A stretch of 64,000 nt of DNA from NCBI GenBank assembly GCA_024398055.1, contig CP073749.1, positions 3,968,594 to 4,032,593 on the forward strand, read 5' to 3'. The notes beneath the pieces are model-generated. The model searched no databases. It was not told the origin of the DNA and saw only the letters and a program-made list of their open reading frames with translations. Position numbers and translations under genes: made by a program. Position 1 is the stretch's first letter, and every line of letters begins with the position of its first letter. Of the stretch, positions 1 to 10,138 are shown in pieces. The stretch comes from a bacterium SCSIO 12741 (GTDB lineage Bacteria; Bacteroidota; Bacteroidia; Flavobacteriales_G; Salibacteraceae).

Positions 1-492
1 GTTCATTATGGAAAAAGCAACGACTTAATCTGGTCGGCAGGAATATTTTATTCAGATCAACCTTTCGGACCCTGGGTTTTTCCCATTCTCGGAGTAGACT
101 GGAAGTTTTCCAAACGAGGGTACCTCTCCTTTTTTCCCATGTATCGTATCTACCTGGAGTACGGTTTAAAGCTCGATCATCTGTACATTGGCCTGGAGAG
201 CTTGGCCGAAGGAATGAGTTTTAACCTGTCTGAATTTCAAGGGCAAACCGATTCTTATCTAACCACTTTCTCCGACCAATTTCCCTATTATCCTTATAAC
301 AACACCCTCTTTATAGATTGGTATATCAAGAAGAATTACGTTCTGTTTCTCAAAGGAGGATGGACTCTGGGCCGCGAATTCCGGCACTACACCTCAAATC
401 ATGATGAACTGACCACCAGCGTGTACAACAGTAGCATTTCCAACGCCCTGATTCTTCAGGCCGGATTTGCCATCCGATTCCGCAAGTTTTAG
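1..492 (+). CDS. outer-membrane beta-barrel-like protein, 5' truncated
   Basis: The reading frame is open from the first base of the window, so the gene starts outside it; 163 residues are visible. Alternating hydrophobic and polar stretches rich in Tyr, Trp and Phe, with short polar turns, look like beta strands of an outer-membrane barrel. The protein ends 'GFAIRFRKF', an aromatic C-terminus normal for such barrels. It resembles the DUF6268-type barrels of Bacteroidota, but I recognise this only by overall look. The stop overlaps the stop of the convergent cytochrome-domain gene by 4 bases. A start at 139 is possible in the raw sequence but would cut off clear upstream coding sequence, so I do not choose it. 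Confidence 0.75.
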   Translation, partial: VHYGKSNDLIWSAGIFYSDQPFGPWVFPILGVDWKFSKRGYLSFFPMYRIYLEYGLKLDHLYIGLESLAEGMSFNLSEFQGQTDSYLTTFSDQFPYYPYNNTLFIDWYIKKNYVLFLKGGWTLGREFRHYTSNHDELTTSVYNSSISNALILQAGFAIRFRKF

Positions 493-1940
493 TTCTGGTG
501 CTCAATACCCGTTACCCGTAAGCTCTTTTGCTCTTTAGCACCAATACTCACTTTTTGACTAATGCTGGATATATCGCCCTTGGAGGCATACATATCCTTG
601 TTTACGTCGGCAATCACCGTTAGGTAGTAATCCCCTGGATGTAAGTAGGTGATCTCAAAAGAAGAAGTGCCTGGTTCCAGTTCTGGAAACAACAGTAAAC
701 CATTGTAGAGGTCTTCTTTGATGTAGCCGTGCTCCATGATGAATTCGCCTTGATCATTGGTCAATGGTTTTTGGGTCAGGTAGACTTCCAGCTTATGGCC
801 TTTGATTTTTTCATTTTGTTCAATTTCCAGGTTCAATCGACCGAGGTAGGGGATGTCGTCAATGGTTACGGGATCTCCTGCTTCATGAGCCAGTGTAATG
901 ATCTCTTTTCCTTGACCTTCAGACATGTACGTAAAGGATGAAATGACAGGATATTCTTCGCCCCAATCCGGTGTTGGTAATCCATTGGGAAAACTAAAGG
1001 CAGCTTCGTTTTTAGGATAACCTACTTTTTCGGCAGCTTGTTGAGCCAATTCCGGATGCATTTTTTTAGCTTCAAATTCCATGTGCAGTTTAGGAGGAGA
1101 TTGCAATCCCAATCGACTGGTGTAGGACTTAAATACCAATTCGTTATCCGTAAACGTTAGTTCCATCCACATGATGTCTGTACTACCATAGGCATCTACC
1201 AATCGATAGTAATGGCCATTTCCACGTTTTTCGGCTTTATCCATGACGAAGTAGCTGGTTCGGTAAATACCTTGCAGAATACCCCCATTACGAGCCATAA
1301 TCCGCTTTTCTCCTTGATAGTCGGCAATGAAAAAGGAGGTAAATAGATTTCCCATAGAACCCCCTTCGAAAATTCCATGAACGTGGGAGGGTGAAATGGG
1401 GCGGTAGTCGAAGCAAAACCATGGGTATTTGATGCCCATGATGTTCATTTTACCTACCCAATGTCCTGGCATGTGGTCAAAAAAGGCGAGGGCCGATTCA
1501 TCCATTCCAGCGGGTGCAATCGTTGGAGGAGTCCAATCGTAGGTAGAAGAAGATTCTTTTTCAGTAGCCGCAGCACTTGTAGCAGAGGGAGAATTTTCTG
1601 GAAAGCCGTTTTTGGCCCATAGCAAGATTTTTTTGCGTTCTTCCCGAGGCATTAGTCCCGATTGTGGCATGGGATTTTCAGCGTCCATAATGCGTTTTAG
1701 CAAGGGGCCGTGTTCTGCTGCTTTTCTCACCGCCGAATATTCCGTTAAATCCAGGCCGGCACTGGCATTTTCGCCACGGTGGCAAGTGGTGCAGTAATCT
1801 CGAATAATAGGACGAACATCCGATTGGTAAGCGATCTCTTGATCAGGTTTGCTTTCTGGCGTGCGTTCGCCGTTTTTACAAGCTCCGGCAACCAGAGCCA
1901 TAAGCAACAAAGTATTGGAAGAAAAGGTGACTATTTTCAT
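489..1940 (-). CDS. lipoprotein with c-type cytochrome heme motif
   Basis: A 483-residue exported protein. I choose the ATG at 1940 rather than the one at 1961, because it opens directly on a lipoprotein signal (hydrophobic run, then 'VAGAC', lipid on Cys21). A single heme-binding motif, C50-T-T-C53-H54, lies in a stretch like the planctomycete-type cytochrome c domain (PF07635 style) that covers roughly residues 35-110. The remaining 370 residues contain no domain I recognise; the end is beta-rich and could be an immunoglobulin-like fold. The likely site is the periplasmic face of a membrane, with a redox or heme-sensing role inferred from the single heme. The gene is monocistronic, convergent with the barrel gene at the left edge. 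Confidence 0.85.
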   Translation of the reverse strand: MKIVTFSSNTLLLMALVAGACKNGERTPESKPDQEIAYQSDVRPIIRDYCTTCHRGENASAGLDLTEYSAVRKAAEHGPLLKRIMDAENPMPQSGLMPREERKKILLWAKNGFPENSPSATSAAATEKESSSTYDWTPPTIAPAGMDESALAFFDHMPGHWVGKMNIMGIKYPWFCFDYRPISPSHVHGIFEGGSMGNLFTSFFIADYQGEKRIMARNGGILQGIYRTSYFVMDKAEKRGNGHYYRLVDAYGSTDIMWMELTFTDNELVFKSYTSRLGLQSPPKLHMEFEAKKMHPELAQQAAEKVGYPKNEAAFSFPNGLPTPDWGEEYPVISSFTYMSEGQGKEIITLAHEAGDPVTIDDIPYLGRLNLEIEQNEKIKGHKLEVYLTQKPLTNDQGEFIMEHGYIKEDLYNGLLLFPELEPGTSSFEITYLHPGDYYLTVIADVNKDMYASKGDISSISQKVSIGAKEQKSLRVTGIEHQN

Positions 1941-2195
1941 ACAAATGGGGTCTTTCGACATTTACAAAATACAAAGGACTATCTAATCCCATCCATATGT
2001 TTTGATCCAAGTCAAAAAAATGCCGTAATTCCGGCACTCTACCTTTCGTTTATCGTTAATTCATGTAAGCTGGCTGTCATTTTTTCCTTTCCCTTGACTT
2101 TGCGTGCAACATTTCCCATTTTTCAATCGTACATGGTTTTTCTTGTTGATCAGGAAGCCAATTTATTAGGAATTACAGGGAAGTCTAAGAACTGA

Positions 2196-3308
2196 ATGGA
2201 GAGAGCAGTTTTATTCTTGTGCGGGATACTATTATGGGGAGTGCTGAGTGCTCAAACGACGGTTACCAAAAGTTGGACCGGATCATTGATCATTGATAAT
2301 GGATCGGGTAACCCACCATCGGTTACGTTTACCAGTGGAGTTGATTTTCCTGCCAATTTTGTCATTACATCGGTGAGTGCCAGTGTGAGTTTTTCCAAGG
2401 TGGACAATACATGCGCTAGTCCTGGAGCGGGGAACCCTTACAACGAAGAGATTCGATTTATACTAAGAGGACCATCCAGTTTACCCACCGCCAATCGCCG
2501 GTTGATCAACTTCGATGAATTTACCAGTACAACCAATGGGGGAGCGGTAACCATGAGTTTCTCGAACTCCACGCCTTTACCCACTTTCCCGACTACAGGT
2601 ACCTATGCATCCTCTCAGGCTTTAACGGTATATGCCGGGGAAAGTCCTTTTGGAAGTTGGTTTATACGGGGACGTGACAATTTTGCCGATGATCCTCTTT
2701 GCTATACTGGTTACAGCATCTCCATCACAGCAAGCTCGCCCTTACCGGTAAATTTGGTAGAGTGGAAGGTGGAAAAGGACAATCGCGGAAATCGATTACT
2801 ATCCTGGGCTACTTCCAGCGAAATCAACAATGATCGATTTTTAATAGAGCGTAGCTTAGATGGAAGAAATTGGCTGCCCATCCATTCGCAAAAGGGATCT
2901 GGAACGGTAAATACCCGCAAGGAGTACGAGTTCTTGGATCAAACCCCCTTGAGTGAATCGCATTACTATCGCCTTACCCAGATCGATTTTGATGGAACGT
3001 TGGAGCGCTTCAAAATTCTGTATGTAGAGCAGGAAGAAGAATCCTACGAAGGGGCAACGCCTAAGTTGAAAGTAAATCGACAGCCTGGCAATCCGGATGA
3101 GCGCCTGGTTGAATTGAGTTATGCCCGTCAATTTGAAAACCTCATGTTGGTGGACATTATGGGCCACATAGTCCGTGAAATGCCTATTTCAGAATCGGAA
3201 AAGGAGGCGGAAATTGTCTTGGATCTCGCTGGACTTCCTAAGGGCATGTATCTACTTTCGGGAACCGTTTCTGAAGGTAGAGTAGTACCACAGCGGATTC
3301 TGTATTGA
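2196..3308 (+). CDS. T9SS-secreted protein with proprotein convertase P-domain
   Basis: A 370-residue secreted protein. Residues 1-19 are a signal peptide ending 'LSAQ'. Residues about 25-180 form a jelly-roll P-domain of the kind seen in proprotein convertases: a 'ITSVSASVSF' strand, 'EIRFILRGPSS', and the late 'SPFGSWFIRGRDNFADD' segment. A beta-sandwich linker with 'SEINNDRFLIERSLDGRNW' (about 205-225) follows, then a T9SS type A sorting tail of about 80 residues ending 'RILY'. No protease domain is present, so this is probably an adhesive or accessory surface protein. It stands alone, 235 bases from the divergent cytochrome gene. Confidence 0.88.
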   Translation: MERAVLFLCGILLWGVLSAQTTVTKSWTGSLIIDNGSGNPPSVTFTSGVDFPANFVITSVSASVSFSKVDNTCASPGAGNPYNEEIRFILRGPSSLPTANRRLINFDEFTSTTNGGAVTMSFSNSTPLPTFPTTGTYASSQALTVYAGESPFGSWFIRGRDNFADDPLCYTGYSISITASSPLPVNLVEWKVEKDNRGNRLLSWATSSEINNDRFLIERSLDGRNWLPIHSQKGSGTVNTRKEYEFLDQTPLSESHYYRLTQIDFDGTLERFKILYVEQEEESYEGATPKLKVNRQPGNPDERLVELSYARQFENLMLVDIMGHIVREMPISESEKEAEIVLDLAGLPKGMYLLSGTVSEGRVVPQRILY

Positions 3309-3343
3309 TTCTCGAAAATTTCCTTAAAATTCTACCCTTTACG

Positions 3344-3374
3344 TTCAGCTGAAAGATCCTACCATCTATCTTTG
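3344..3374 (+). promoter_or_regulatory. Bacteroidota-type promoter for the cyclase gene
   Basis: TATCTTTG at 3367-3374 fits the Bacteroidota -7 consensus TAnnTTTG exactly and lies 20 bases before the ATG at 3394. A weak TTC at 3344-3346, 20 bases further upstream, may serve as the -33 box. Assigned by motif only. Confidence 0.4.
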
Positions 3375-3393
3375 ACCCCACCTGAATCAAACC

Positions 3394-4497
3394 ATGCGTT
3401 ATTCCAAAAGACGACGGGTTCAATATGCCGGCATTATCCTTTATTGGATATTGAGTATCAATCTATTTTCCTACATTTCCATAGGTTCCATCGGGAGTTT
3501 TATTTCCTTGGCGGATTTGTCCCTTGAGGATATGGATCCCGTCGCCGCCTATTGGGTTTCTCCTTTTCAATATGTGGAATCCACTCTTTTTGGGCTCTTG
3601 TTCAGCATCTTGTTCATCTGGGCCAATCGATGGTTGTTTCGACGCTGGAAGCTCGACCGATACGGATTTGGAATGAGTCTGTTGATCAGTTCGGGAGTCT
3701 ATTTGGTGGGTTTTCTGATTATAGTGGCCTTGATCTACATGATTATCGGAAACCTCGGATATTACCAGAATTTCGATTTTTTCTCCTTGACCTTAAATCC
3801 AAGAATCTTAGGCTTGGTTTCGGTGGTCATGCTGGTTCTGGTTTTTCAAATCTTCATGCTCAATTTCGTACTCAAATCCATGGAGATCATGGGAGATTAC
3901 AACCTCCTTCGATTTCTTACAGGTAAATACCGGGTTCCTCACCCTGAGTACAGAGCCTTTATGTTTTTGGATTTGCGCTCATCTACCCGGCATGCGGAAC
4001 GGTTGGGAGCATTGCTGTACAGCGAGATGATCCGCGATTGTTTTCGGGATCTCAATTTTCTTCTCACCGAGTATGAGGCCGAAGTGTATCAATATGTGGG
4101 GGATGAAGTGGTACTCACCTGGCCAGCTAATATGGCTAAGGACGATCAGTACATGTTTGCTTTCTTTTTCGCTTTTCAGGACGTTCTTAAAAAGCGCTCG
4201 AAGCATTATCAACAGAAATACGGACAGGTTCCTGAATTTAAGGCGGGATGTAACACCGGTTTAATTACTGCTTCAGAAATCGGGGTGTATAAACGCGACA
4301 TTGCCTTTCATGGAGATGTAATCAATACGGCCTCCCGGGTTCAGGGAATGTGCAATAGCCTTGGGGCAGATCTACTGACCACGGAAATATTGGTCAACGA
4401 AACCGGGCGATTTACATTTACTCCAATGGGAGAACATCATTTACGAGGAAAGGAGGAAGCTATAGCCTTGTACGCCGTTTCTCGGCCGACGGACTAA
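3394..4497 (+). CDS. membrane-bound class III adenylate/guanylate cyclase
   Basis: A 367-residue protein. Residues about 10-165 contain four to five hydrophobic membrane segments. From about residue 185 a class III nucleotide cyclase domain begins: the first metal Asp is D193 in 'FLDLRSST', the second is D237 in 'YVGDEVVLTW', and the late 'INTASRVQG' segment is the usual transition-state region. This is the layout of a cytoplasmic cyclase anchored by a short membrane domain, making cAMP (or cGMP) from ATP (or GTP). Both metal-binding acids are present, so activity is expected. The stop overlaps the stop of the convergent 1042-residue gene by 4 bases. A second cyclase of different layout lies at 17467. 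Confidence 0.9.
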   Translation: MRYSKRRRVQYAGIILYWILSINLFSYISIGSIGSFISLADLSLEDMDPVAAYWVSPFQYVESTLFGLLFSILFIWANRWLFRRWKLDRYGFGMSLLISSGVYLVGFLIIVALIYMIIGNLGYYQNFDFFSLTLNPRILGLVSVVMLVLVFQIFMLNFVLKSMEIMGDYNLLRFLTGKYRVPHPEYRAFMFLDLRSSTRHAERLGALLYSEMIRDCFRDLNFLLTEYEAEVYQYVGDEVVLTWPANMAKDDQYMFAFFFAFQDVLKKRSKHYQQKYGQVPEFKAGCNTGLITASEIGVYKRDIAFHGDVINTASRVQGMCNSLGADLLTTEILVNETGRFTFTPMGEHHLRGKEEAIALYAVSRPTD

Positions 4498-7400
4498 TGG
4501 CGAATGAGCAATTCATTTTGGTAGATAGTTTGCCCGTTTTTCCGAACCCACAGGAAGTACAAACCATCCGGTATGGATTGGGTATCCAGTATCCATCGAT
4601 CACCATCCCGAGTCCAATTTGGCGCAAATACCTTACCCAAAGTACTGATCAAACGAATTTCAGGATTTTCGAGATACTCCGTCATTCCAGCGCTCGATAG
4701 GTAGACCCGATTAGAAGCGGGATTGGGGTAGAGGACCGGAGTTTCATTTACTCCAATCTCAACAGCCACCATGGGATAGATTTTCGAACTACCATCTTCA
4801 TCGAATTGCACCAGCCTATAGTAAGTCGTGCCTGGTAAAGGGTATGAATCAAAGGATTGGTAGGTATGACTTTCTGAGCTCGTTCCATGACCTTCGACTT
4901 GGGTAACGGATGTCCAGAATTTACCATCCTGACTTCGTTCTACCACAAAGAAATCATTGTTGATCTCCGATGCAGTGACCCAATTCAGCTCGACCAATTC
5001 AGCATGAATAACGTGGGCCGTAAATGCCGTTAGTTCTACTGGAAGAGGAGCATTGGTATAGTCCACTGAACCCAGGGTGAAATAAAAACCAGATGCCACG
5101 GTAAAATCGACATCAAAGTTAACGAGGTCCGTACTGTTGTCAAATGAAGTAGGGCTAATAAGCGTAGCACCAGTGCCAAAAATGCCATCTGCATCTACGA
5201 GGAGTCTTACGTCATTTAAATCGTTGGTTCCATTACCTGAAGGGCCTAAAATTCCGCTGGCATCCATCCGAATACGAACGGTTCCTACGGTACCGCTTTC
5301 CGAAGCCAACCATACTCGAGCCAATCTGGATTCAATGGTAGCCGGCAAATCAACGATCGCATCTGAAGCTAGGGCTTCGTTGTTGTTTCCCCAAATCAGG
5401 AAGGACTCATCTGCTGAAAAAGTATTGGCGTTGGAGGCATTATCACTGGCCACGGCACCCAGGGCCACGGTCACAATGGCATCTGAATTCTGAGAAATGG
5501 ATTGTTTTTGATTAAGATTGGAGTTATCATCTCGGCCTATTCCTGCCACGTCATTGTGGAACTCCGAATTTGTAGTCGCATTCCAAATCGTGGTTGCCGA
5601 TGAGCTTAGGTAGTCATGATTTTGGGTAAGGCCATATTTGATGCCAAAGTAGGATTCAATTTGTCTGAGTTCATTGGTCGTAGGGGTGGATGTAAATACT
5701 ACAAATTCAGGCACCTGCCCGTCATGTGATCCTGAAGTATTGCTTCCACCCAGGTAAAAAGTGGAGGAATTACCGGTGCCCGTTTCGTTGTTGTTGTTGG
5801 AAGCAATCAGGGTTCCATCGCGGTAGATGGACTTTCTGGCACCAGATGGAGTGGAGCTACCGGTGGAGGTTCCCATGCTCCATACATGGTAATTGCCTGT
5901 AGAACTTCCCCAATTGGTATAAATGCGAGAAACGCCGCAACAGGTTCCAAAGTCGTAATAAATATGGCTATCTCCCCAAACGAGGTGTGATCCGTATCGA
6001 TCACTGCCACCCATGTCTTCGTAAAACAAGGTGCGATTGGCCACATTATCCGTTTGATTGACCACATAGGTCCATAAGTCGGTGTAAGTGGAAGTTCCAA
6101 TTAATCCGCCGGCCAATGAAAAAACATCGGATCCATCGAAATCGAGAGCTGGATTAAAATTGATGCTATTGGATTGAAGTGCAGGGCCGTTAGTAGCGGA
6201 AAGGTCGCGGCCATTGCCGCTCATGTCGCTCCAGGCAGTTACTGGGCTACTACCTGTTAATCCGACATCGGCTTTCCACCAGGCCAGAATTCCGGAAATA
6301 ACACCTCCAGGTCCCGTACCTCCTAAATCGACACCGAGGGTGAAGAAATCACCGTCGGTAAAGCTTACTCCTGTAAAGGTGATAGTGTCTCCGCTAAGGC
6401 TTGCTCCTGTAGTATGCGCTGTGGCTCCTGAACTAAAATCGGTATCGGTGCCATCCAAAAGCAGGGCGTAATCGGAGGCATTTCCTGTATTGATAATTCC
6501 GGATCCTAACAGAAAGCGAACACTCACATTTCCTGGACTCCCGGTAAGGTCTGCTCGCCATACCCGGGTTACGCGGCGGGCAAAAGAGGGATGAGTCTGA
6601 CTGGTGGTTAAGGCTGTGCTTCCATTATCGTTGCCCCAAAGAATAAAGTCTTCATCGTTGGAAAAAGCTCCTCCTTTGTCCATAATGATCAAAGCATCGC
6701 TATTGATGCTCATCGATTTACGCTGATCCAAGGCGCTGTTATCATCTCTACCAATTCCTGTGATGTCGTTGTCGTAGCCATCGTGACTTCCTCCGGAACC
6801 TGAAGCGTAAATAGTGGTATTGCTTGAGCTTACATAGGTTTGAGCGGTGGATTGATCCAGGGTAATCCCATATTTGACAGCCAGGTAGCTATGAATTTGA
6901 TGTTGCTCGGTACTGGAAGGAACGCCATTGTAGATAATGCATTCGGCTACGTCTCCGTGGTGAAAAGAGGAAGAGGCACTGCTTGCTCCCAAAAAGAAGC
7001 TACTGTTGTTACCCGTTCCACCGTCATTGTTATCGTTGGTCAAAATGGAAAGTCCGTCGCGGTAAATGGCTTTGCGGGTTCCGGAAGGAGTGGAGGTTCC
7101 GGTGCTGGATGTTAAGGTCCAGAGATGGTAGACTCCCGTACTGGTGCCCCAGGCAGTATTGATACGAGAACTTCCACAGCAGGTGCCGTGATCGTAATAC
7201 ACGTTGGCGTTGCTCCAGGGTAAGTGGGAGCCAAACCGATCACCACCACTTAGGCCTTCGCGAAAAACAGAGCTGGATTTTACGGTGTTCGTTTTGTTTA
7301 TGATGTATATAAACATGTGGTTGTAGGTGCTTGTACCGTACAGACCAGTAGCATCCTGAAGATATTCACTCGATCCATTGAAAGATACAGCGTCGTTGAA

Positions 7401-7622
7401 GTTGATATCGTCGGTCAACAGGTCAGGACCAGAGCCGGAACTCAGGTGATTTCCATTACCACTTTGATCATTCCAATTGGTGACGGGGGCGGATCCGGTA
7501 ATTCCGGCATCAGCCTTCCACCAACCCAATAAGTTGCTACTCACATTGCCCGGTGCTTGGGCTATGGCTGTGGTTGTGATGGTTAAACTAAAAAGGCCCA
7601 CAAGGCCAATAAATCTAATCAT
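4494..7622 (-). CDS. T9SS-secreted protein with two concanavalin-like/DUF8202 repeats
   Basis: A 1042-residue secreted protein. A signal peptide of about 21 residues ends 'AIAQA'. Two long homologous units follow (about 25-430 and 440-830). Each starts with 'WWKAD.G.TGS.PVT.W.D.SGNG', runs through a LamG-like beta-sandwich with 'GTCCG.SRI', and continues into a 'VKYG(I/L)T' and 'ND(I/V)(T/A)GIGRDD' segment typical of DUF8202. A linker with 'SEINNDFFVVERSQDGKFW' and a T9SS type A sorting domain end the protein. The internal duplication is visible in DNA as well. It is likely a large cell-surface or released adhesin or glycan-binding protein; no catalytic residues are evident. Confidence 0.88.
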   Translation of the reverse strand: MIRFIGLVGLFSLTITTTAIAQAPGNVSSNLLGWWKADAGITGSAPVTNWNDQSGNGNHLSSGSGPDLLTDDINFNDAVSFNGSSEYLQDATGLYGTSTYNHMFIYIINKTNTVKSSSVFREGLSGGDRFGSHLPWSNANVYYDHGTCCGSSRINTAWGTSTGVYHLWTLTSSTGTSTPSGTRKAIYRDGLSILTNDNNDGGTGNNSSFFLGASSASSSFHHGDVAECIIYNGVPSSTEQHQIHSYLAVKYGITLDQSTAQTYVSSSNTTIYASGSGGSHDGYDNDITGIGRDDNSALDQRKSMSINSDALIIMDKGGAFSNDEDFILWGNDNGSTALTTSQTHPSFARRVTRVWRADLTGSPGNVSVRFLLGSGIINTGNASDYALLLDGTDTDFSSGATAHTTGASLSGDTITFTGVSFTDGDFFTLGVDLGGTGPGGVISGILAWWKADVGLTGSSPVTAWSDMSGNGRDLSATNGPALQSNSINFNPALDFDGSDVFSLAGGLIGTSTYTDLWTYVVNQTDNVANRTLFYEDMGGSDRYGSHLVWGDSHIYYDFGTCCGVSRIYTNWGSSTGNYHVWSMGTSTGSSTPSGARKSIYRDGTLIASNNNNETGTGNSSTFYLGGSNTSGSHDGQVPEFVVFTSTPTTNELRQIESYFGIKYGLTQNHDYLSSSATTIWNATTNSEFHNDVAGIGRDDNSNLNQKQSISQNSDAIVTVALGAVASDNASNANTFSADESFLIWGNNNEALASDAIVDLPATIESRLARVWLASESGTVGTVRIRMDASGILGPSGNGTNDLNDVRLLVDADGIFGTGATLISPTSFDNSTDLVNFDVDFTVASGFYFTLGSVDYTNAPLPVELTAFTAHVIHAELVELNWVTASEINNDFFVVERSQDGKFWTSVTQVEGHGTSSESHTYQSFDSYPLPGTTYYRLVQFDEDGSSKIYPMVAVEIGVNETPVLYPNPASNRVYLSSAGMTEYLENPEIRLISTLGKVFAPNWTRDGDRWILDTQSIPDGLYFLWVRKNGQTIYQNELLIRH

Positions 7623-7882
7623 ACTTGAATCGCTGTATAGCTTAGAGGCAAACTCAGTGTTATGCCGGCTGTAGGATGAATTCTACGGGAATGAATAGAA
7701 AATGATTCAATTCAGCCGAGTTAGAATGGGGGACAGAGCAGGCTGGAAGAAGGTTTGTAGAACTAAATGGAATGCGAATGCCTCCTGGTAAATAGTATGC
7801 GTGTAAGGGTTAAGTGGTTGGTGGCAAGTCAATTAATAAGGGGCCAATGTTTTTCGTGTCCAGGGAACAATTGTTCTAATGA

Positions 7883-9238
7883 TTACTCTTTAACCCAGGG
7901 GAAATATTTTCCATTAATTACCAATCCATAGGTTCCCGGTTGAAGTGATGACACATCCAACTGCGATTCCAAGGTGCCCTCCATAAGGACTTGTCCGCTC
8001 AAACCAATTACTTGATAAGGCTGTCCCAATTGATCGGGTTGAACCCTTAAAGTGTTTCGTGTTGGGTTGGGAAAGATGGGGGAGTTGATGGTGCTCAATT
8101 CTTCCAAAAATAGGGCCGGTTCTACTTGTGGATACCAGGTTGCTTTGCGGTCTTCCCACCAGGAAACCACTACGTCGTTTTTTCCATCTCCGTTCAAATC
8201 TCCATATTGGATGCCATTCGCTCCCTGGCCGGATTGGTGAATCACGTGCTGGTGAAAGGCCATGGCATTTTGTTGTTCATACCAGGCAATTAATCCCTCA
8301 TTGGCCGAGGCTGAAAGCAAATCCAAATCCCCGTCACCATCTACATCGGCAATGGTAAGTCCTCGGACATATTCTCCAGCATTTCCATGGAGCAGTTGCT
8401 TACTTCCAAAACTGCCGTTGCCGTCATTGATCAGCCAAACCAGTGATTTTTCCTGGGCGTCTGCAAATACGATGTCAGGGTCACCGTCGGCATCCAGATC
8501 TTCGGCATGTAATACGGTTATTTCTTTACCACTGTAGATTTCTGTTTTGTTGGCAAAAGTCAGGTTCCCATGATTTTCATAACTGTAAATGCGGTGGGTT
8601 CCGGAACGAATGGTCGTGGCAATCACATCGAGGTCATTATCTCCGTCGATATCGGCGGTGGCGATAAATCGCGGCTGATGGGGAAAGACGCTATCTATTC
8701 GATTTTCACTCGAAAACTGCCCTTGACCCTGATTGATGTACAAAGCAATTTTCCGGTCCAGAATGGAGGAGGCCATAACGTCCAAATCCATGTCCTGATC
8801 AATGTCGGTTAAGTAGACAAATTGAATAGAGCGTTGTCCTCTCGTTATCGTTTTCTTAGAGCCGAAGTTTCCCGAACCATCATTGGCAAACCAAACCAAC
8901 TCATCGCTGATAGAACTACCCGTGAGCAAGTCCAGATCCTGATCTCCATCTATGTCGCCTACCGCCAGTGAATAGGGGCGGTTGATTCCCGAAAAGGCCG
9001 TTTGTGCAGAATCAAAATTTCCCTGGCCGTCATTTTTAAACCAAACTACTCGGGAGTTGGAAAAGGTATTTAGTGCAACAATGACGTCCAAATCACTATC
9101 TCCGTCCAAATCCGCAACCTGGATATTATTTCCATTGGGAGTGAGGTCACTGATCAGTTCTTCCGGTCCAAAACTCTGTGCCAGTGCGGCAAACGAAAAA
9201 GAAAACAGGGCGAGTAAAACAACAAGGCGTAGATACAT
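7883..9238 (-). CDS. T9SS-secreted FG-GAP/VCBS repeat protein
   Basis: A 451-residue secreted protein with a signal peptide ending 'AALAQ'. Residues about 25-370 carry seven to eight blades with the calcium-binding loop 'D(I/L)DGD.DLD' repeated at about 45-50 residue spacing, interleaved with 'WF.NDG.G.F' strands. This is the integrin-like FG-GAP/VCBS propeller. A T9SS type A sorting tail of about 80 residues ends the protein. Such proteins are surface adhesion or matrix proteins stabilised by calcium. The gene follows the 1042-residue T9SS gene on the same strand, but 260 bases separate them, so co-transcription is uncertain. Confidence 0.9.
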   Translation of the reverse strand: MYLRLVVLLALFSFSFAALAQSFGPEELISDLTPNGNNIQVADLDGDSDLDVIVALNTFSNSRVVWFKNDGQGNFDSAQTAFSGINRPYSLAVGDIDGDQDLDLLTGSSISDELVWFANDGSGNFGSKKTITRGQRSIQFVYLTDIDQDMDLDVMASSILDRKIALYINQGQGQFSSENRIDSVFPHQPRFIATADIDGDNDLDVIATTIRSGTHRIYSYENHGNLTFANKTEIYSGKEITVLHAEDLDADGDPDIVFADAQEKSLVWLINDGNGSFGSKQLLHGNAGEYVRGLTIADVDGDGDLDLLSASANEGLIAWYEQQNAMAFHQHVIHQSGQGANGIQYGDLNGDGKNDVVVSWWEDRKATWYPQVEPALFLEELSTINSPIFPNPTRNTLRVQPDQLGQPYQVIGLSGQVLMEGTLESQLDVSSLQPGTYGLVINGKYFPWVKE

Positions 9239-9373
9239 GGCAATGATTTGGTAACAATGTAGACAAAATCATCCAATGCCTGGTTAAATCTCATTTTAGA
9301 ATCCGTGGATTTTGCCAGATGGGCTATGGGTCTTAGGAGAATTCCCGACTTTTGTTAGACAACCCTCGTTACC

Positions 9374-10024
9374 ATGGCCACAAAACCAATTCTCTATGTG
9401 CTCTTTATTGCCCTCTTCCTTGGGACGGTCCTAAAAGTTGGGGCTCAGCGAAAAAACTATGCGCCCATTTGGAGTTTTCATCAAGAGAGCGCTAATATTC
9501 ACGGCCTTTCGGTAGGGTTATTCAGTTGGATGACCGATGAACGGAAGGTGAGGACCAATGGCGTTCGGGTTGAAATCATTGGAGGAGGGTTGTTTCTCCT
9601 GTTTATTCCAGATGTTCCCACCCTAAAATCCGATTCGGCCTATCAAGCTGAATTGGCCATGCCGCTTTCTGAGCGAATTAATGGTGTAAATATTTCCGGG
9701 CTGGGTTCCCTTTGCGATTGCCAGGTGAATGGAGTCACGCTGGGTTTAATAGGGCATTACAATCGAAGTGTACGTGGAGTTTCATTGGCCTTAGCAGTCA
9801 ACATTCACCAGCAGGTAAGGGGAGTGCAGGCAGCTCTGTGGAATTATTCTTATCAAACCGATGGCCTTCAATTGGGCATGCTCAATTCGGCGGAGCGGGT
9901 TAATGGACTTCAGCTGGGCGCTTTTAACTTTACGGAAGATCTTAATGGGTTTCAGATTGGACTTTGGAACCGAAATGAGCGACGAAGTTTGCCTTTTATC
10001 AATTGGAGCTTTGGCAAAAATTAG
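9374..10024 (+). CDS. LA_2272-type surface repeat protein
   Basis: A 216-residue exported protein with a signal peptide ending 'VGAQ'. From about residue 95 it contains repeats of 14-20 residues with the pattern 'VNG(V/L)xLGxxxxxxxVRG', for example 'VNGVTLGLIGHYNRSVRG', 'TDGLQLGMLNSAERVNG' and 'LNGFQIGLWN'. This fits the LA_2272 surface-repeat family, which probably forms a beta-solenoid or barrel at the cell surface. The function is unknown. No operon partner: 114 bases separate it from the response regulator gene downstream. Confidence 0.82.
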   Translation: MATKPILYVLFIALFLGTVLKVGAQRKNYAPIWSFHQESANIHGLSVGLFSWMTDERKVRTNGVRVEIIGGGLFLLFIPDVPTLKSDSAYQAELAMPLSERINGVNISGLGSLCDCQVNGVTLGLIGHYNRSVRGVSLALAVNIHQQVRGVQAALWNYSYQTDGLQLGMLNSAERVNGLQLGAFNFTEDLNGFQIGLWNRNERRSLPFINWSFGKN

Positions 10025-10138
10025 GCATGATAATGGGAGATACTTTTAGTCCGAATTAATCGTTAAACAGCTAATTAGTTAAACCTGAAAGGTTTATTAC
10101 CAAATAAATCAAACAATCCTAAAAGCCCTCCTTGATTC

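Noticed and set aside
1779-2195. Open frame of 138 codons on the plus strand before the P-domain gene
   Set aside because: Half of it lies antisense to the cytochrome gene and the composition is not protein-like; no promoter or family features.
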